From: CAVTRI01 sp963737075
GTDB taxonomy: Bacteria > Actinomycetota > Acidimicrobiia > Acidimicrobiales > Palsa-688
Assembly (NCBI GenBank): GCA_963737075.1
Contig: CAVTRI010000002.1
Location: forward strand, 2,108,001 to 2,172,000
DNA length: 64,000 nucleotides
Direction of reading: 5' to 3'
The position numbers were made by a program, and so were the translations under genes. A model generated the notes under the pieces. The model saw nothing but the letters and a program-made list of their open reading frames with translations. It was not told the origin of the DNA and did not search any database. This document shows positions 8,121-16,870 of the stretch, one piece after another; the first letter of the stretch is position 1; the number at the start of each line of letters is the position of its first letter.

Positions 8121-9008
8121 GTGGCCGTCATGACCACTCACAACGGCAACGTGGAGATCGCCTACGAGACGTTCGGGCTGGCCGACGCCCAGCCACTTCT
8201 GCTGATCATGGGGCTCGGAGCGCAAATGCTCTCATGGAACACAGACCTGATCGCCGCCCTGGTGGATCGAGGTTTCACAGTGGTCCGCTTCGACAACCGT
8301 GACGTCGGGCTGTCCACTCATTTCACTGACAAGAAACCGCCCAGCCTCTTTAAGGTTCTTTTTAGGCCTCGATCGGCGCCGTACCGCCTTGAGGACATGG
8401 CGGACGATGCGGTCGCCGTCATGGACGCCGTCGGCTGGCAGAAGGCACATGTGGTCGGAATGTCCATGGGGGCGGGCATCGCCCAGACCGTGGCCATCGC
8501 CCACCCCGAGCGGGTCCTGACCTTCACGTCGATCAGCTTCACACCCTCGCCTCGCAAGGGTCGCATGAAGCTCAAAGCGGCCCGAGCGGTGCTAAAGGCC
8601 ACGAGAGCCAAGCCGACCAACCGAGCCCAACAACAAGACACCGCCACCAACCTGCACCGCGCGATCAGCTCGCCGGGCTACCCATTCGACGAGGCGTGGC
8701 TGAGACAAGTGGTCGGCGAGGAATACGACCGCGCGTACGACCCGGACGGCGTGCGTCGTCAAGGAGCCGCCATCGCCGCCTCCGGCAACCGCACCAAGGC
8801 CCTCCGCCGCCTTGATGTCCGTGCGCTCGTCATCCACGGTGAAGCTGACCCGATGGTACCGGTCAAAGCAGGCCGCGCCACCGCCGCTGTCATCCCCCAC
8901 GCTCGCCTGATCACCTTCCCTGGCATGGGCCACGACCTGCCCCGAGAACTCTGGTCTCCGATCACCGAGGCCATCGCCCAACTGGCGCTCCTGCCGTCGA
9001 GGACCTGA
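8121..9008 (+). CDS. Alpha/beta hydrolase (esterase-like)
   Basis: 295 residues starting at GTG behind AAGGAGGTG with a 7-nt spacer. The nucleophile elbow is GMSMG (Ser115), the acid is Asp in HGEADPMVP, and the histidine is in GMGHDLP, so the catalytic triad is complete. The N-terminal pattern (HGNVEIAYETFG, then NRDVGLS) is typical of RdmC/aclacinomycin methylesterase-like hydrolases. The substrate is unknown. It may share a transcript with the upstream crotonase gene. Confidence 0.9.
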   Translation: MAVMTTHNGNVEIAYETFGLADAQPLLLIMGLGAQMLSWNTDLIAALVDRGFTVVRFDNRDVGLSTHFTDKKPPSLFKVLFRPRSAPYRLEDMADDAVAVMDAVGWQKAHVVGMSMGAGIAQTVAIAHPERVLTFTSISFTPSPRKGRMKLKAARAVLKATRAKPTNRAQQQDTATNLHRAISSPGYPFDEAWLRQVVGEEYDRAYDPDGVRRQGAAIAASGNRTKALRRLDVRALVIHGEADPMVPVKAGRATAAVIPHARLITFPGMGHDLPRELWSPITEAIAQLALLPSRT

Positions 9009-9076
9009 CGCTCGCGGGAACGCCAGCAGCACGCCCCCGGGCGCGGGCGCTGATCAGAAGAGTCACGGTCGACGTG

Positions 9077-9388
9077 TCATTCCGCAGGCACCGAGCGGCT
9101 GTCGGGACGACCGATATCGGTGGCGACCTCTCGGGCGGTCTCGATGATGAAGCGAGCCTCCTCGCGCGCCGCTCGTACCTTCTCGTCGTACTCCGCTTCG
9201 GCCGCAGCCAGGAGCTCCTCTGCTTGTCGGGCCTTGTCCAGCGAGGCCTGGATCTCCGCCCGTCTGTTGGCCATGGCGGCCTGAAGTGGTCGGATCACGA
9301 AGCGGGTTACCACGGCCAGTACGGCCGCAAAGACCACCAGCTCGACGATCAGCGTGGCGTCAAGGGACAGCCAGTCATCGGACAGCAC
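9077..9388 (-). CDS. atpF: Short F0 ATP synthase subunit b-like protein
   Basis: 103 residues. One membrane helix (residues about 12-32, LIVELVVFAAVLAVVTRFV) is followed by PLQAAMANRRAEIQASL, the diagnostic junction of F0 b/b' subunits, and a charged helix. Full b subunits have 155-170 residues; this one stops before the delta-binding C-terminus, and no frame change restores it. It lies 24 nt after a subunit a gene, with no subunit c and no F1 genes nearby. It could be a stator-like accessory, a decaying duplicate, or part of a non-canonical pump. Confidence 0.78.
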   Translation of the reverse strand: MLSDDWLSLDATLIVELVVFAAVLAVVTRFVIRPLQAAMANRRAEIQASLDKARQAEELLAAAEAEYDEKVRAAREEARFIIETAREVATDIGRPDSRSVPAE

Positions 9389-9412
9389 GGCGTGAACCTC
9401 CTGTGGGGGGCA

Positions 9413-10108
9413 CTACGGCAGGGCGGGGACGGGATCGGGGCCGGGATCGTCCGGCTTGGTTGCGACCTCGAAGTACAAAATGGTCAGCAGCGCGAACAGG
9501 AACGCCTGGACCACAGCCACGCCCAGGCTGAACAGCTTCCATGCCACCAGGGGAACCGGAGCGATCACGGATGGTATGAGCTCGAAGATCAGCAGGACCA
9601 TCACTGTCCCGGCGAACACGTTGCCGAACAACCGCAAGGCGAGGGTGACGGGCTTGGCAAGCTCCTCGACGAGACGAATGGGCAGCAGCCACGGCGACGG
9701 CTGCAGGTAGTGGCGGAAGTAGCCACGCCAACCCCTCGAGCGGACCGACGCGACGTGGACCAAGCCGACGACGAAGACAGCCAGGGCCACGGTCAGGTTG
9801 AGGTTGCCGGTCGGCGCCGGCAACGCCTTGTCGGGGTGACCGCTCGGGATCACCTCCAACCACGTCGCGACCACGATGAACACGAACAACGTGACTGCCA
9901 GCGGCACCACCTGCCGGCCGCGAGCACCGATCGCCTCGCCGACGCGGCGTTGCGCGGCCCCGACGATCGTCTCCCAGGCCAGCTGCGCCCGGCTCGGCAC
10001 GCCCCGCGTGGGCCGGTGAGCCCCCAGCATCCCGAAGGCGACGACGAGCGCGCCGGCCATCAGCGTCGAGACCACAACGTCCAGTTGGATGCGAAGCAGG
10101 GCGGTCAC
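9413..10108 (-). CDS. atpB: F0 ATP synthase subunit a
   Basis: 231 residues from GTG 10108; earlier in-frame starts run into the histidine kinase gene. It has several membrane helices and the key proton-channel segment LALRLFGNVFAG with the essential arginine, plus the EELAKPVTLA lead-in. The protein would form the stator half-channel facing the c-ring. The normal a-c-b gene order is broken: subunit c is absent and a truncated b-like gene follows directly. The two-component genes lie 74 nt upstream on the same strand, so co-transcription is possible. Confidence 0.88.
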   Translation of the reverse strand: MTALLRIQLDVVVSTLMAGALVVAFGMLGAHRPTRGVPSRAQLAWETIVGAAQRRVGEAIGARGRQVVPLAVTLFVFIVVATWLEVIPSGHPDKALPAPTGNLNLTVALAVFVVGLVHVASVRSRGWRGYFRHYLQPSPWLLPIRLVEELAKPVTLALRLFGNVFAGTVMVLLIFELIPSVIAPVPLVAWKLFSLGVAVVQAFLFALLTILYFEVATKPDDPGPDPVPALP

Positions 10109-10182
10109 GGAACCATCGGATCGGACCCCGGCGTGGCCGGCTTGAGAACTGGATGGAGACGGTGTGGAGATCGTGCTTCGGC

Positions 10183-11553
10183 CTACGCGGCGCAGGCGAC
10201 CGGGAGGCGGACTTCGAAAGCGGCACCACCGCCGGGACGGCTGTGGAGCGCGACCGTACCGCCATGTGCGGCGACCAGTTCCTTCACCACAGCCAGGCCG
10301 ATGCCGCTGCCTCCCGTCGCCCGGGCCGCCTCGCCGCGGTAGAAGCGCTCCCACACCAGTGCCTGCTCGGCTGGCGGGACGCCCGGCCCGGTGTCGGCGA
10401 CCTGCAAGAGGGCATCATGCCCGTCGGTGCGGATGGTCACCGTCACCCGTCCACCGGCCGGCGTGAACTTCAACGCGTTGGCCAGCAGGTTGGTTACCAC
10501 CTGGTGCAGGCGCCCGGGATCACCGACCACCACGGTGGGCGGAAGGTCCCGGTCAAGGGTCACCCCCGCCGCCTGGAATCTCGATGCCAACGAATCGGCC
10601 GCCTCTGCCCCGATGCGGGCGAAATCGAGGCGGCGGCGCTCCAAGTGAAGGCCGGCGGCCTCCGCGGAGGCGAGGGTTTGGAGGTCGTCGACCATCCGCC
10701 CGACACGAACCGTTTCGTCCCGCAGGGACGTGAGCGCGTCCGGCGACGGTTCGTGCAACCCGTCGAGGAGGGCTTCGGTCTCGGCCTGCAGAACCGCGAT
10801 CGGTGTTCGCAGCTCATGGGCCACGTCGGCGATCAGCACCCGCCGCAGCCGATCCTCGCGTTGCAGCGAAGCGGTCAGCTCGTCGAATGCGCGAGCCAGC
10901 TCACCAAGCTCGCCCGGCCCGGGAGGGTGGCTGAGGTCGTGGTTGGGCGCCGACTCGGGGACTGACAGCTGCGCCCCCCTGTCGCCGTCCAATTTGAACC
11001 CGCGGACCGCTCCCAAGAGACGCCGGATGGGACGAACCAGACCCCGAGCGACGAGCACGGCGACCAGCAACGCGCCCGCCGCCGCAAGCAGGGCGCTCCA
11101 TCCCACCGCGCTCAACAGCGAGGAGCGCAGGTGCATCTCGCTGGCGGACAGGCCACCGGAGGGGAACGCGACCTGCACCGTCCCCACTGGCCGGCCGGCG
11201 TTGGAAATGGTGCGGCGCTCTATCGTCGACCGGGATCCTCCGAACCCCCCCGCCTGGGCGAGGCGGGTCCCGTCGGGAGAGATCAGCTCAAATGCGGTGC
11301 CGGTCGCGGCTGCCACCTCAGTCGTAGGGTCGAAGTTCGCCCCTTGCCAGCCGCCGGCTTGCTGGTAGGCGCGTTCAAGCGAGGCGGCAACGGCCGCCGC
11401 GGTGTGGTTGCGCTGTGCCGCCGCCAAGCGGTTGATGTCGTTGCGGTCGGCGATCACCATGACCACGGCGAACGCGGCCACCGCGAGCAGCGCTACCCCA
11501 ACGAAGGCCGCCGCCAGCCTGATGCCGAGCGGGCCGAGACCCGGGCGGGCCAT
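10183..11553 (-). CDS. HAMP-containing sensor histidine kinase
   Basis: 456 residues. Two membrane helices (about 12-35 and 148-170) flank an extracytoplasmic sensor of about 110 residues. A HAMP linker follows, then the HisKA box with His246 in IADVAHELRTPI, and the ATP lid with NALKF, DTGPGV and GSGIGLA motifs. The start ATG overlaps the regulator stop as ATGA, so the two are translationally coupled. The signal is unknown. Confidence 0.95.
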   Translation of the reverse strand: MARPGLGPLGIRLAAAFVGVALLAVAAFAVVMVIADRNDINRLAAAQRNHTAAAVAASLERAYQQAGGWQGANFDPTTEVAAATGTAFELISPDGTRLAQAGGFGGSRSTIERRTISNAGRPVGTVQVAFPSGGLSASEMHLRSSLLSAVGWSALLAAAGALLVAVLVARGLVRPIRRLLGAVRGFKLDGDRGAQLSVPESAPNHDLSHPPGPGELGELARAFDELTASLQREDRLRRVLIADVAHELRTPIAVLQAETEALLDGLHEPSPDALTSLRDETVRVGRMVDDLQTLASAEAAGLHLERRRLDFARIGAEAADSLASRFQAAGVTLDRDLPPTVVVGDPGRLHQVVTNLLANALKFTPAGGRVTVTIRTDGHDALLQVADTGPGVPPAEQALVWERFYRGEAARATGGSGIGLAVVKELVAAHGGTVALHSRPGGGAAFEVRLPVACAA

Positions 11554-12257
11554 CAGCCAGCCCGGTCGCGTCCGAGCCCGAGGCGGTAGCCGGCACCGAG
11601 CACGGTCTGCACGACCACCGGGTTGGCCGGATCGGATTCGACCTTGCGCCGCAAGTTCTTCACATGCGAGTCGATCGTGCGCTCGTAGCCCTCGAACTCG
11701 TAGCCTCGCACCCGGTTGATCAGTTCATAGCGGGAAAACACCCGGCCAGGCGTTCCGGCGAGCGACACCAGGATCCCCCACTCCGTCGGTGTGAGCTCGA
11801 CCGGCGCCCCCCGCACCTCCACCCGGTGCTGATCCTCGTCGATCACCAGCGAACCGTCTCCGAACGACATCCGCGAAAGGGCCGCGTCTGCGCTTTTGCC
11901 TCGGCGGAGCACGGCCTGCACCCGTAGCACGAGTTCCCGGGGACTGAACGGCTTGGTCACGTAGTCGTCTGCGCCGAGCTCCAACCCGGCCACACGGTCG
12001 CGTTCTTCGGCCTTGGCCGTCAGCATCACGATCGGCACCTCCGAGGCCGAGCGCAGCTCCCGGGCCACCGCCTCTCCCGGCACGTCCGGCAAACCCAGAT
12101 CGAGAATGACCAGATCGACCGGGCTCGATTGGGCCATGGTGATGGCCTCCGCGCCTGAGGCCGTCGACAGCACGTTCAGTCCTTCACGTTCCAGATAGCG
12201 GCGAACGAGATCGCGCAGCTTGGGCTCGTCCTCCACCACCAGCACCGATCGAGCCAC
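11553..12257 (-). CDS. OmpR/PhoB-family response regulator
   Basis: 234 residues: a receiver domain (residues 1-115) with phospho-acceptor Asp53 in ILDLGLPD, acidic pair Glu9/Asp10 and Lys in VTKPF, then a winged-helix DNA-binding domain ending in DSHVKNLRRKV. It is the first gene of the pair with the histidine kinase and overlaps it by 4 nt. It could control the downstream F0 a/b genes, which lie on the same strand. Confidence 0.96.
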   Translation of the reverse strand: MARSVLVVEDEPKLRDLVRRYLEREGLNVLSTASGAEAITMAQSSPVDLVILDLGLPDVPGEAVARELRSASEVPIVMLTAKAEERDRVAGLELGADDYVTKPFSPRELVLRVQAVLRRGKSADAALSRMSFGDGSLVIDEDQHRVEVRGAPVELTPTEWGILVSLAGTPGRVFSRYELINRVRGYEFEGYERTIDSHVKNLRRKVESDPANPVVVQTVLGAGYRLGLGRDRAG

Positions 12258-12390
12258 GCCCTCCAGTATGGAGGCTGTCCCCTGAGGCGTGGCACGATCT
12301 CCACATCGCCTCCATCAGCCCTTGATCGCCCCGACAAACCGGCCGGCTCTATTGGAGATGTCAACCTTCGAGCTGCAAGGAGCCGATGCC

Positions 12391-13659
12391 GTGCCGGTTT
12401 TCTACTGTCCTGTTTGCCCGCTGATCTTCGAGCACCGCACCGAGGTGGAATGGCATCTCCGCAATGAGCACCGTTCTCGTGACAGCGAAGAGGCCGAGCT
12501 TCGCGCGGAACTGACTGACGCGTCTGCGGAGCTCGACCGGGCGCGGCTGCGAGCCCTGCAGTCCTCCTCGGACCATCCCTCGGTGTCCTTGCTCATGGCC
12601 ACCACGCCGGCCGAGACCATGACCGGCGTCGACGTCGCCCGCCTTCGCCAGCTGGCCAACCGGGCCCGCCGCCGCTTGCAGGCGGAACCCGTGGCAACTC
12701 CCACCGCGACAGTGGAGCACCGCCTGTCAAGAGCCGTTTCCTCGGCCGAAGGATGCGCCACCCATCGGGGACTGGCGATCCTTGTCAGCTCTCACCATCT
12801 GGCGATCTTCCGGCTGCCGTTCGAGCCACGGGACCGGGTGGTCGTCGACCCCACCTTTGCCACTCGCGACCTCGAGGAGCTGCTCGCTCAGCACCCGTTG
12901 TACCGCGTGCTGGTGCTCGGGCGCGAGCCTCGCATCCTGGAGGGCCGCGGTGCCAACCTGACCGCTATCCCTTTGCCTGCGCCTCCAACGGGCCCCGCTG
13001 TCATCCCGCGCCCACCGGAACGCAACACACGGCGACGGGAGCGGTGGACGACTCGAAGAGCCCGCGTCGAAGCCGGGTGCCGGCAGGCCGACGAGCTCCT
13101 CGACCGTCGGGTGCAGCTCGTGGGCGGCCGGCCCCTCGTTGTCCTCGGCGACAACCGGTGGCTGGCCGGCTTCGCCGACCAGAGCCGGTATTGGCCGTCC
13201 GTCGTCGGGCAGGTCACAGGCTGCCGCCCACGGGCGTCGACTGCCGAGATCGCCGAGCTCGCCCAACCGGCACTCGCCGCGTGGCGGGCCGGGCAGCAGA
13301 CCGCCGCGCTCGACCAACTCCAGCAAGCGAGCGGCCATGGTCGCGTGGCCTGGGGCCTGTCTGCTGCCTGGGGCGCCGTCCGGACCGGGCAGGCCGAACG
13401 GCTGTGGATCGAGCGCAGCGTGACCACCCCAGGCCGGCTTACCAGCGACGGTGCACACTTCGAACTCGGTTCCGATGCCGCCCGCCCCGGAGTGATCGAC
13501 GATCTGGAGGACGACCTCATCGAGGGAGCGGCGGCCAGGGGCGTTCCTGTGGCCATCCTCGACGACGGCGGTCTCGGACGATCCGAACGCGTCGCCGTAA
13601 GCCTGCGACGCCCCTGGAACCAGCCAGGTGTCGACGCCGCCGTGGTGGTATCTCGTTAG
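12391..13659 (+). CDS. C2H2 zinc-finger plus eRF1/Vms1-like (baeRF-type) protein
   Basis: Start GTG 12391 is set by AAGGAG 8 nt upstream; longer in-frame starts have no ribosome-binding site. The 422-residue protein opens with a C2H2 finger (C6, C9, H22, H27; C-x2-C-x12-H-x4-H). After a charged linker comes an eRF1-like core: VLVLGREPRILEG strand pattern, and a C-terminal L7Ae-like domain with WGLSAAWGAVRTGQAERL and DDLEDDLIEGAAARGVPV. Bacterial eRF1-like (baeRF) proteins are thought to act on ribosomes as release or rescue factors. Assignment rests on pattern recognition, not a search. No GGQ motif is seen. Confidence 0.62.
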   Translation: MPVFYCPVCPLIFEHRTEVEWHLRNEHRSRDSEEAELRAELTDASAELDRARLRALQSSSDHPSVSLLMATTPAETMTGVDVARLRQLANRARRRLQAEPVATPTATVEHRLSRAVSSAEGCATHRGLAILVSSHHLAIFRLPFEPRDRVVVDPTFATRDLEELLAQHPLYRVLVLGREPRILEGRGANLTAIPLPAPPTGPAVIPRPPERNTRRRERWTTRRARVEAGCRQADELLDRRVQLVGGRPLVVLGDNRWLAGFADQSRYWPSVVGQVTGCRPRASTAEIAELAQPALAAWRAGQQTAALDQLQQASGHGRVAWGLSAAWGAVRTGQAERLWIERSVTTPGRLTSDGAHFELGSDAARPGVIDDLEDDLIEGAAARGVPVAILDDGGLGRSERVAVSLRRPWNQPGVDAAVVVSR

Positions 13660-13725
13660 GCCGCACCCAAGTCGGCGCTCCGCACAGCTCTTACAGGACG
13701 GAGCCGGGACGGCCAATATCGGGGA

Positions 13726-15312
13726 GTGAGCTCCGGTCAGATCCTCGCCGTCCTCTGCGTGGCCTCGGTCACCCTGACCGCCGTAGCGACCTTGCGCAAG
13801 GTGGGCATACCCGCACCGGTGGTGCTGGTGGTGGCGGGCTTGGTCATAGGTTTCCTGCCGTTCGTCCCCGACGTCTCTCTACAGCCAGATGTCGTGCTGC
13901 TTGGGCTCCTCCCGCTGCTCGTCTTCGACGCCGCAGTCACATCCTCGCCGACCGGCTTCCTTCGCGACGCCCGGTCGATCGGCACCCTGGCGGTGCTGCT
14001 GGTGGTCGCCACCGCCGTCGCTGTCGCCGCGGCCGCCCACTGGATCGGCCATCTTTCCTGGGCCGTTGCGTTTGTCCTCGGCACCGCAGTCGGGCCCACG
14101 GACGCCGCCGCGGCCACCAGCGTGGCGAGAAGGCTTCGTTTGCCGAGGCGGCTGCTCACGATCCTGGAAGGGGAGGCGCTCTTCAACGACGCCACCGCCC
14201 TGGTCTTCTATGCGGCGGCAGTCACTGCAGCAACCACCGGCCACTTCTCGGTCGTTCATACAGCAGGAAGCATCTTGTATGCCACGATCGTCGGCGCCGC
14301 CATCGGCTTGGCCGTGGCCTTCATCGGCAGGTGGCTACGCAACCGCATCGACGATCCGCCGATGGAGATCGCCGGATCGATCCTGCTGGCGTACGTGGCC
14401 TATCTGCCGGCCGAGGAGATCCATGCGTCGGGCGTCCTGGCCGCGGTCACCGCCGGGCTCTACCTCGGGTGGCATAGCAGCAGTGGTGCTTTTTCGGCCC
14501 GCAGCCGGCTGCAATCAAACGCCTTCTGGGAAACCCTGGTGTTCCTGGTCAATGCCGCCCTGTTCGTGTTAGTCGGACTGTCGTTCCACACCTTCACCGT
14601 TCAGGCGCGCGGACCCCTCGGACGCTTGGCCCTGACCGCCGTCGCCGTCGTGCTTACGGTGATCGTCGTCCGGCTGATCTGGATGTGGGCCTTCGGTTGG
14701 GTGATCCGGGCGAGGCGCCATCCGGGCGGAGGAACGGATCGGACCAGGTGGCGCGAGCGTCTGATCCTCGGATGGGCAGGCATGCGCGGCGCCATCACGC
14801 TGGCGGCCGTCCTGGCCGTGCCCACGACGATCAAGAGCGGAGCTCCCCTCACCGGCCGCAATGACATCATCTATGTGGCATTCGCCGTGATCATCGCCAC
14901 GTTGGTCGGTCAGGGAATGACACTAGCGACGCTCGTGCGACGCCTACGCCTGCAGGAGACCCCCACCGTGGCCGAGGCCGAACGCCAGGCACGTGTGGAA
15001 CTCACCCAGGCAGTGCTCGACCACATCGGGAAGGCGTCGCAGAACCATCAGGTTCCGGACGATCTTACGGATGGGCTGCGGGCGCAGTACCTAGCCCGTC
15101 TCCAGCGGCTGCAGACGGCCCCGGACGACGAGAACCTGGAAGAGGACGTCAGCGCCGATGCCGAGGCCGAAATAACCCTCCGCCGTGACCTCATCACGCT
15201 GCAACGTCAAACCCTGACAGACCTTCGCAACGACGGCCGCATCGGCATGACCACGTTGCGGACCATTCAGCACGACCTGGACCTGGAGGAGGCTCGTCTG
15301 TCGTCTCCGTGA
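13726..15312 (+). CDS. CPA1-family Na+/H+ antiporter (NhaP-like)
   Basis: 528 residues, with about 12 membrane helices in the first 410 and a 115-residue cytoplasmic helical tail. The ion-site signature GPTDAAAATSV (Asp of the TD motif) and EGEALFNDATALV (ESLFND-type ND motif) are conserved. It should exchange Na+ (or K+) for H+ at the plasma membrane. Starts at GTG. It is probably a single gene; the eRF1-like gene ends 66 nt upstream. Confidence 0.95.
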   Translation: MSSGQILAVLCVASVTLTAVATLRKVGIPAPVVLVVAGLVIGFLPFVPDVSLQPDVVLLGLLPLLVFDAAVTSSPTGFLRDARSIGTLAVLLVVATAVAVAAAAHWIGHLSWAVAFVLGTAVGPTDAAAATSVARRLRLPRRLLTILEGEALFNDATALVFYAAAVTAATTGHFSVVHTAGSILYATIVGAAIGLAVAFIGRWLRNRIDDPPMEIAGSILLAYVAYLPAEEIHASGVLAAVTAGLYLGWHSSSGAFSARSRLQSNAFWETLVFLVNAALFVLVGLSFHTFTVQARGPLGRLALTAVAVVLTVIVVRLIWMWAFGWVIRARRHPGGGTDRTRWRERLILGWAGMRGAITLAAVLAVPTTIKSGAPLTGRNDIIYVAFAVIIATLVGQGMTLATLVRRLRLQETPTVAEAERQARVELTQAVLDHIGKASQNHQVPDDLTDGLRAQYLARLQRLQTAPDDENLEEDVSADAEAEITLRRDLITLQRQTLTDLRNDGRIGMTTLRTIQHDLDLEEARLSSP

Positions 15313-15316
15313 ACCT

Positions 15317-15481
15317 TTAGCCGACGAGGTCGGCCCTCGTACCACGGTGCATTAGCCGGGAGCACGGTACCGCCGCTGCGCCAGTACTCACCGCCTGAGC
15401 GGGATAGGAACCAAGGAATACCCGTAACTGTGGGTCAGCGGCCACACCCGCCAGGACGGCGGCAGGGTCCAGCTCACGCAT
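15317..15481 (-). CDS. Possible 54-residue small protein or gene fragment
   Basis: ATG at 15481 opens a 54-codon frame starting RELDPAAVLAGVAADPQLR. This resembles the first helices of ArsR- or DUF2087-associated regulators, but no second half is present. An 18-bp perfect palindrome lies 6 nt upstream. The ribosome-binding site is poor. It may be a regulator remnant or a chance frame. Confidence 0.28.
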   Translation of the reverse strand: MRELDPAAVLAGVAADPQLRVFLGSYPAQAVSTGAAAVPCSRLMHRGTRADLVG

Positions 15482-15487
15482 GGCCCA

Positions 15488-15505
15488 ATTGCATCCGGAT
15501 GCAAT
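15488..15505. promoter_or_regulatory. 18-bp perfect palindrome
   Basis: attgcatccggatgcaat reads the same on both strands. It sits between the VOC gene stop (15513) and the small minus-strand frame. The form fits an operator for a dimeric regulator, but no regulator can be named. Confidence 0.5.
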
Positions 15506-15512
15506 GATGCGG

Positions 15513-15935
15513 TCAAGTGTCGAGCGATTCGGCCGGACAGCAGACTTCGAGCTCAAGGCCGTCTGGGTCCCGGAAGAAGAGCGACAGCGTTCCGCCGAGC
15601 CGTTGAATGTCTCCAACTTCCTGGGCGCCGGCGTTGGCGAGCCGCTCCTTGCAATCCTCGAGCGCCGAAGGGGAGTCGACAGCAAACGCAAAATGGTCTA
15701 CCGCGCCGCGGTGTCCCTGTCGCCGGCGCTCGCCAATGATGTCTTCGGATGCGACCTCGAAGACGTTGAGGGCCGCACCACCCCCGATGTCGACGATCTT
15801 CATCCACGGGTGGTCATCTCGGCGGGCGATCTCTGCCACGACCTTGGCGTCGAACGCAGTTTCGTAGAAGCGGATAGTGCGCTGCATGTCGCTGGTCAAC
15901 GTGGCGATGTGATTGAAGCCGGACGTGACGGGCAT
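15513..15935 (-). CDS. VOC (glyoxalase/bleomycin-resistance superfamily) protein
   Basis: 140 residues from ATG 15935 (MPVTSGFNHIATLTSDM); a longer frame to 16052 has an uncharacteristic N-terminus. Two beta-alpha-beta-beta-beta modules are visible. Candidate metal ligands are His9 in FNHIATL, His in GAVDHFAFAV and Glu in GLELEVCCP. The DPDGLELE ending is typical of glyoxalase I/dioxygenase-like VOC enzymes. The substrate is unknown. It lies just downstream of an SDR gene on the same strand. Confidence 0.85.
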   Translation of the reverse strand: MPVTSGFNHIATLTSDMQRTIRFYETAFDAKVVAEIARRDDHPWMKIVDIGGGAALNVFEVASEDIIGERRRQGHRGAVDHFAFAVDSPSALEDCKERLANAGAQEVGDIQRLGGTLSLFFRDPDGLELEVCCPAESLDT

Positions 15936-15984
15936 GAAATCCAGCCTAAACGTGTGACGCTGCTTTGCCGCGCTCGGGGTCGGT

Positions 15985-16803
15985 TCAGGACACCGTTCCG
16001 GCATCGACCGGGAGGACCACGCCCGTGAGGTAGTCCGATGCCGGGCTGGCAAGGAAGCCGACCACCTGGGCGCAGTCTTCAGTCGTAGCGGGTCGTCCCA
16101 GCGCGTTCAGGGTATTCAGGGAAACCTTGGTCTGGTCGTCCATGGCGTCGAAGGCCAGGGCGAGACGGCCGGTCGCGACGTAGCCCGGGGCGATGCAGTT
16201 GACCGTGATGTTCCACCGCCCCAGGTCCTGTGCGAGGTAGCGCGTGTACATGGCGATGGCGGCCTTGGCCACCCCGTAGTGCGCGTAGGTCCCTTCGCGT
16301 GCTCCCCGAAGCCCCGAGATGCTCGCCACCGTGATGACCTTGCCGTACCTCTGGGATTTGAGCAGCGGCGCCGCGGCCACGCACGTGTGCACGGTGCCGT
16401 AGAGATTCTTCTGCAAGACGGCGTCAAACTCGTCGAGGTCCAGCTCGGAGGCTCGCGCACCCCATGGGGAGCCGATGCCGCCGCCGGCGTTGCACACCAC
16501 AATGTCGAGCCGGCTCCATTCACCGGTGATCCGTTTCACCGCTTCCTCCATAGCGGCGAAGCTCGTCACATCGGCTTCTATGGCGAGCGATCGTCGCCCT
16601 AGCGCCTCAACCTCGTCGGCCGTTGTATCTGCGGTCATAAGCGCCTGCTCGGCCTCGTACTCGCGGTAGGAGTGCAGATCGATGTCGAGGACAGCGACGT
16701 CTGCGCCCAAGCGGGCGAGGCGAAGCGCGTAGGCGCGACCCAGGCCGCGTGCCGAGCCGGTGACCAGCGCCGTCCTCCCAACAAGCGTCATTGTTTCTGG
16801 CAC
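15985..16803 (-). CDS. Short-chain dehydrogenase/reductase
   Basis: 272 residues from GTG 16803, chosen because GGGAGG lies 4 nt upstream; ATG 16791 is the alternative. It is a classical SDR: TGSARGLG nucleotide loop, NAGGG, catalytic Ser in ITVASISG, and Tyr-x3-Lys in YGVAKAA. The Asp in AVLDID after strand two suggests NAD(H). It may be co-transcribed with the VOC gene 49 nt downstream, and is divergent from a second SDR gene (67 nt between starts). Confidence 0.94.
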   Translation of the reverse strand: MPETMTLVGRTALVTGSARGLGRAYALRLARLGADVAVLDIDLHSYREYEAEQALMTADTTADEVEALGRRSLAIEADVTSFAAMEEAVKRITGEWSRLDIVVCNAGGGIGSPWGARASELDLDEFDAVLQKNLYGTVHTCVAAAPLLKSQRYGKVITVASISGLRGAREGTYAHYGVAKAAIAMYTRYLAQDLGRWNITVNCIAPGYVATGRLALAFDAMDDQTKVSLNTLNALGRPATTEDCAQVVGFLASPASDYLTGVVLPVDAGTVS

Positions 16804-16870
16804 AAGACCTCCCTCGCTCTGCGCCACTCTGGCGACAAACCCTAGGCTGGCCGCGCGTGGAGGGACTCCA

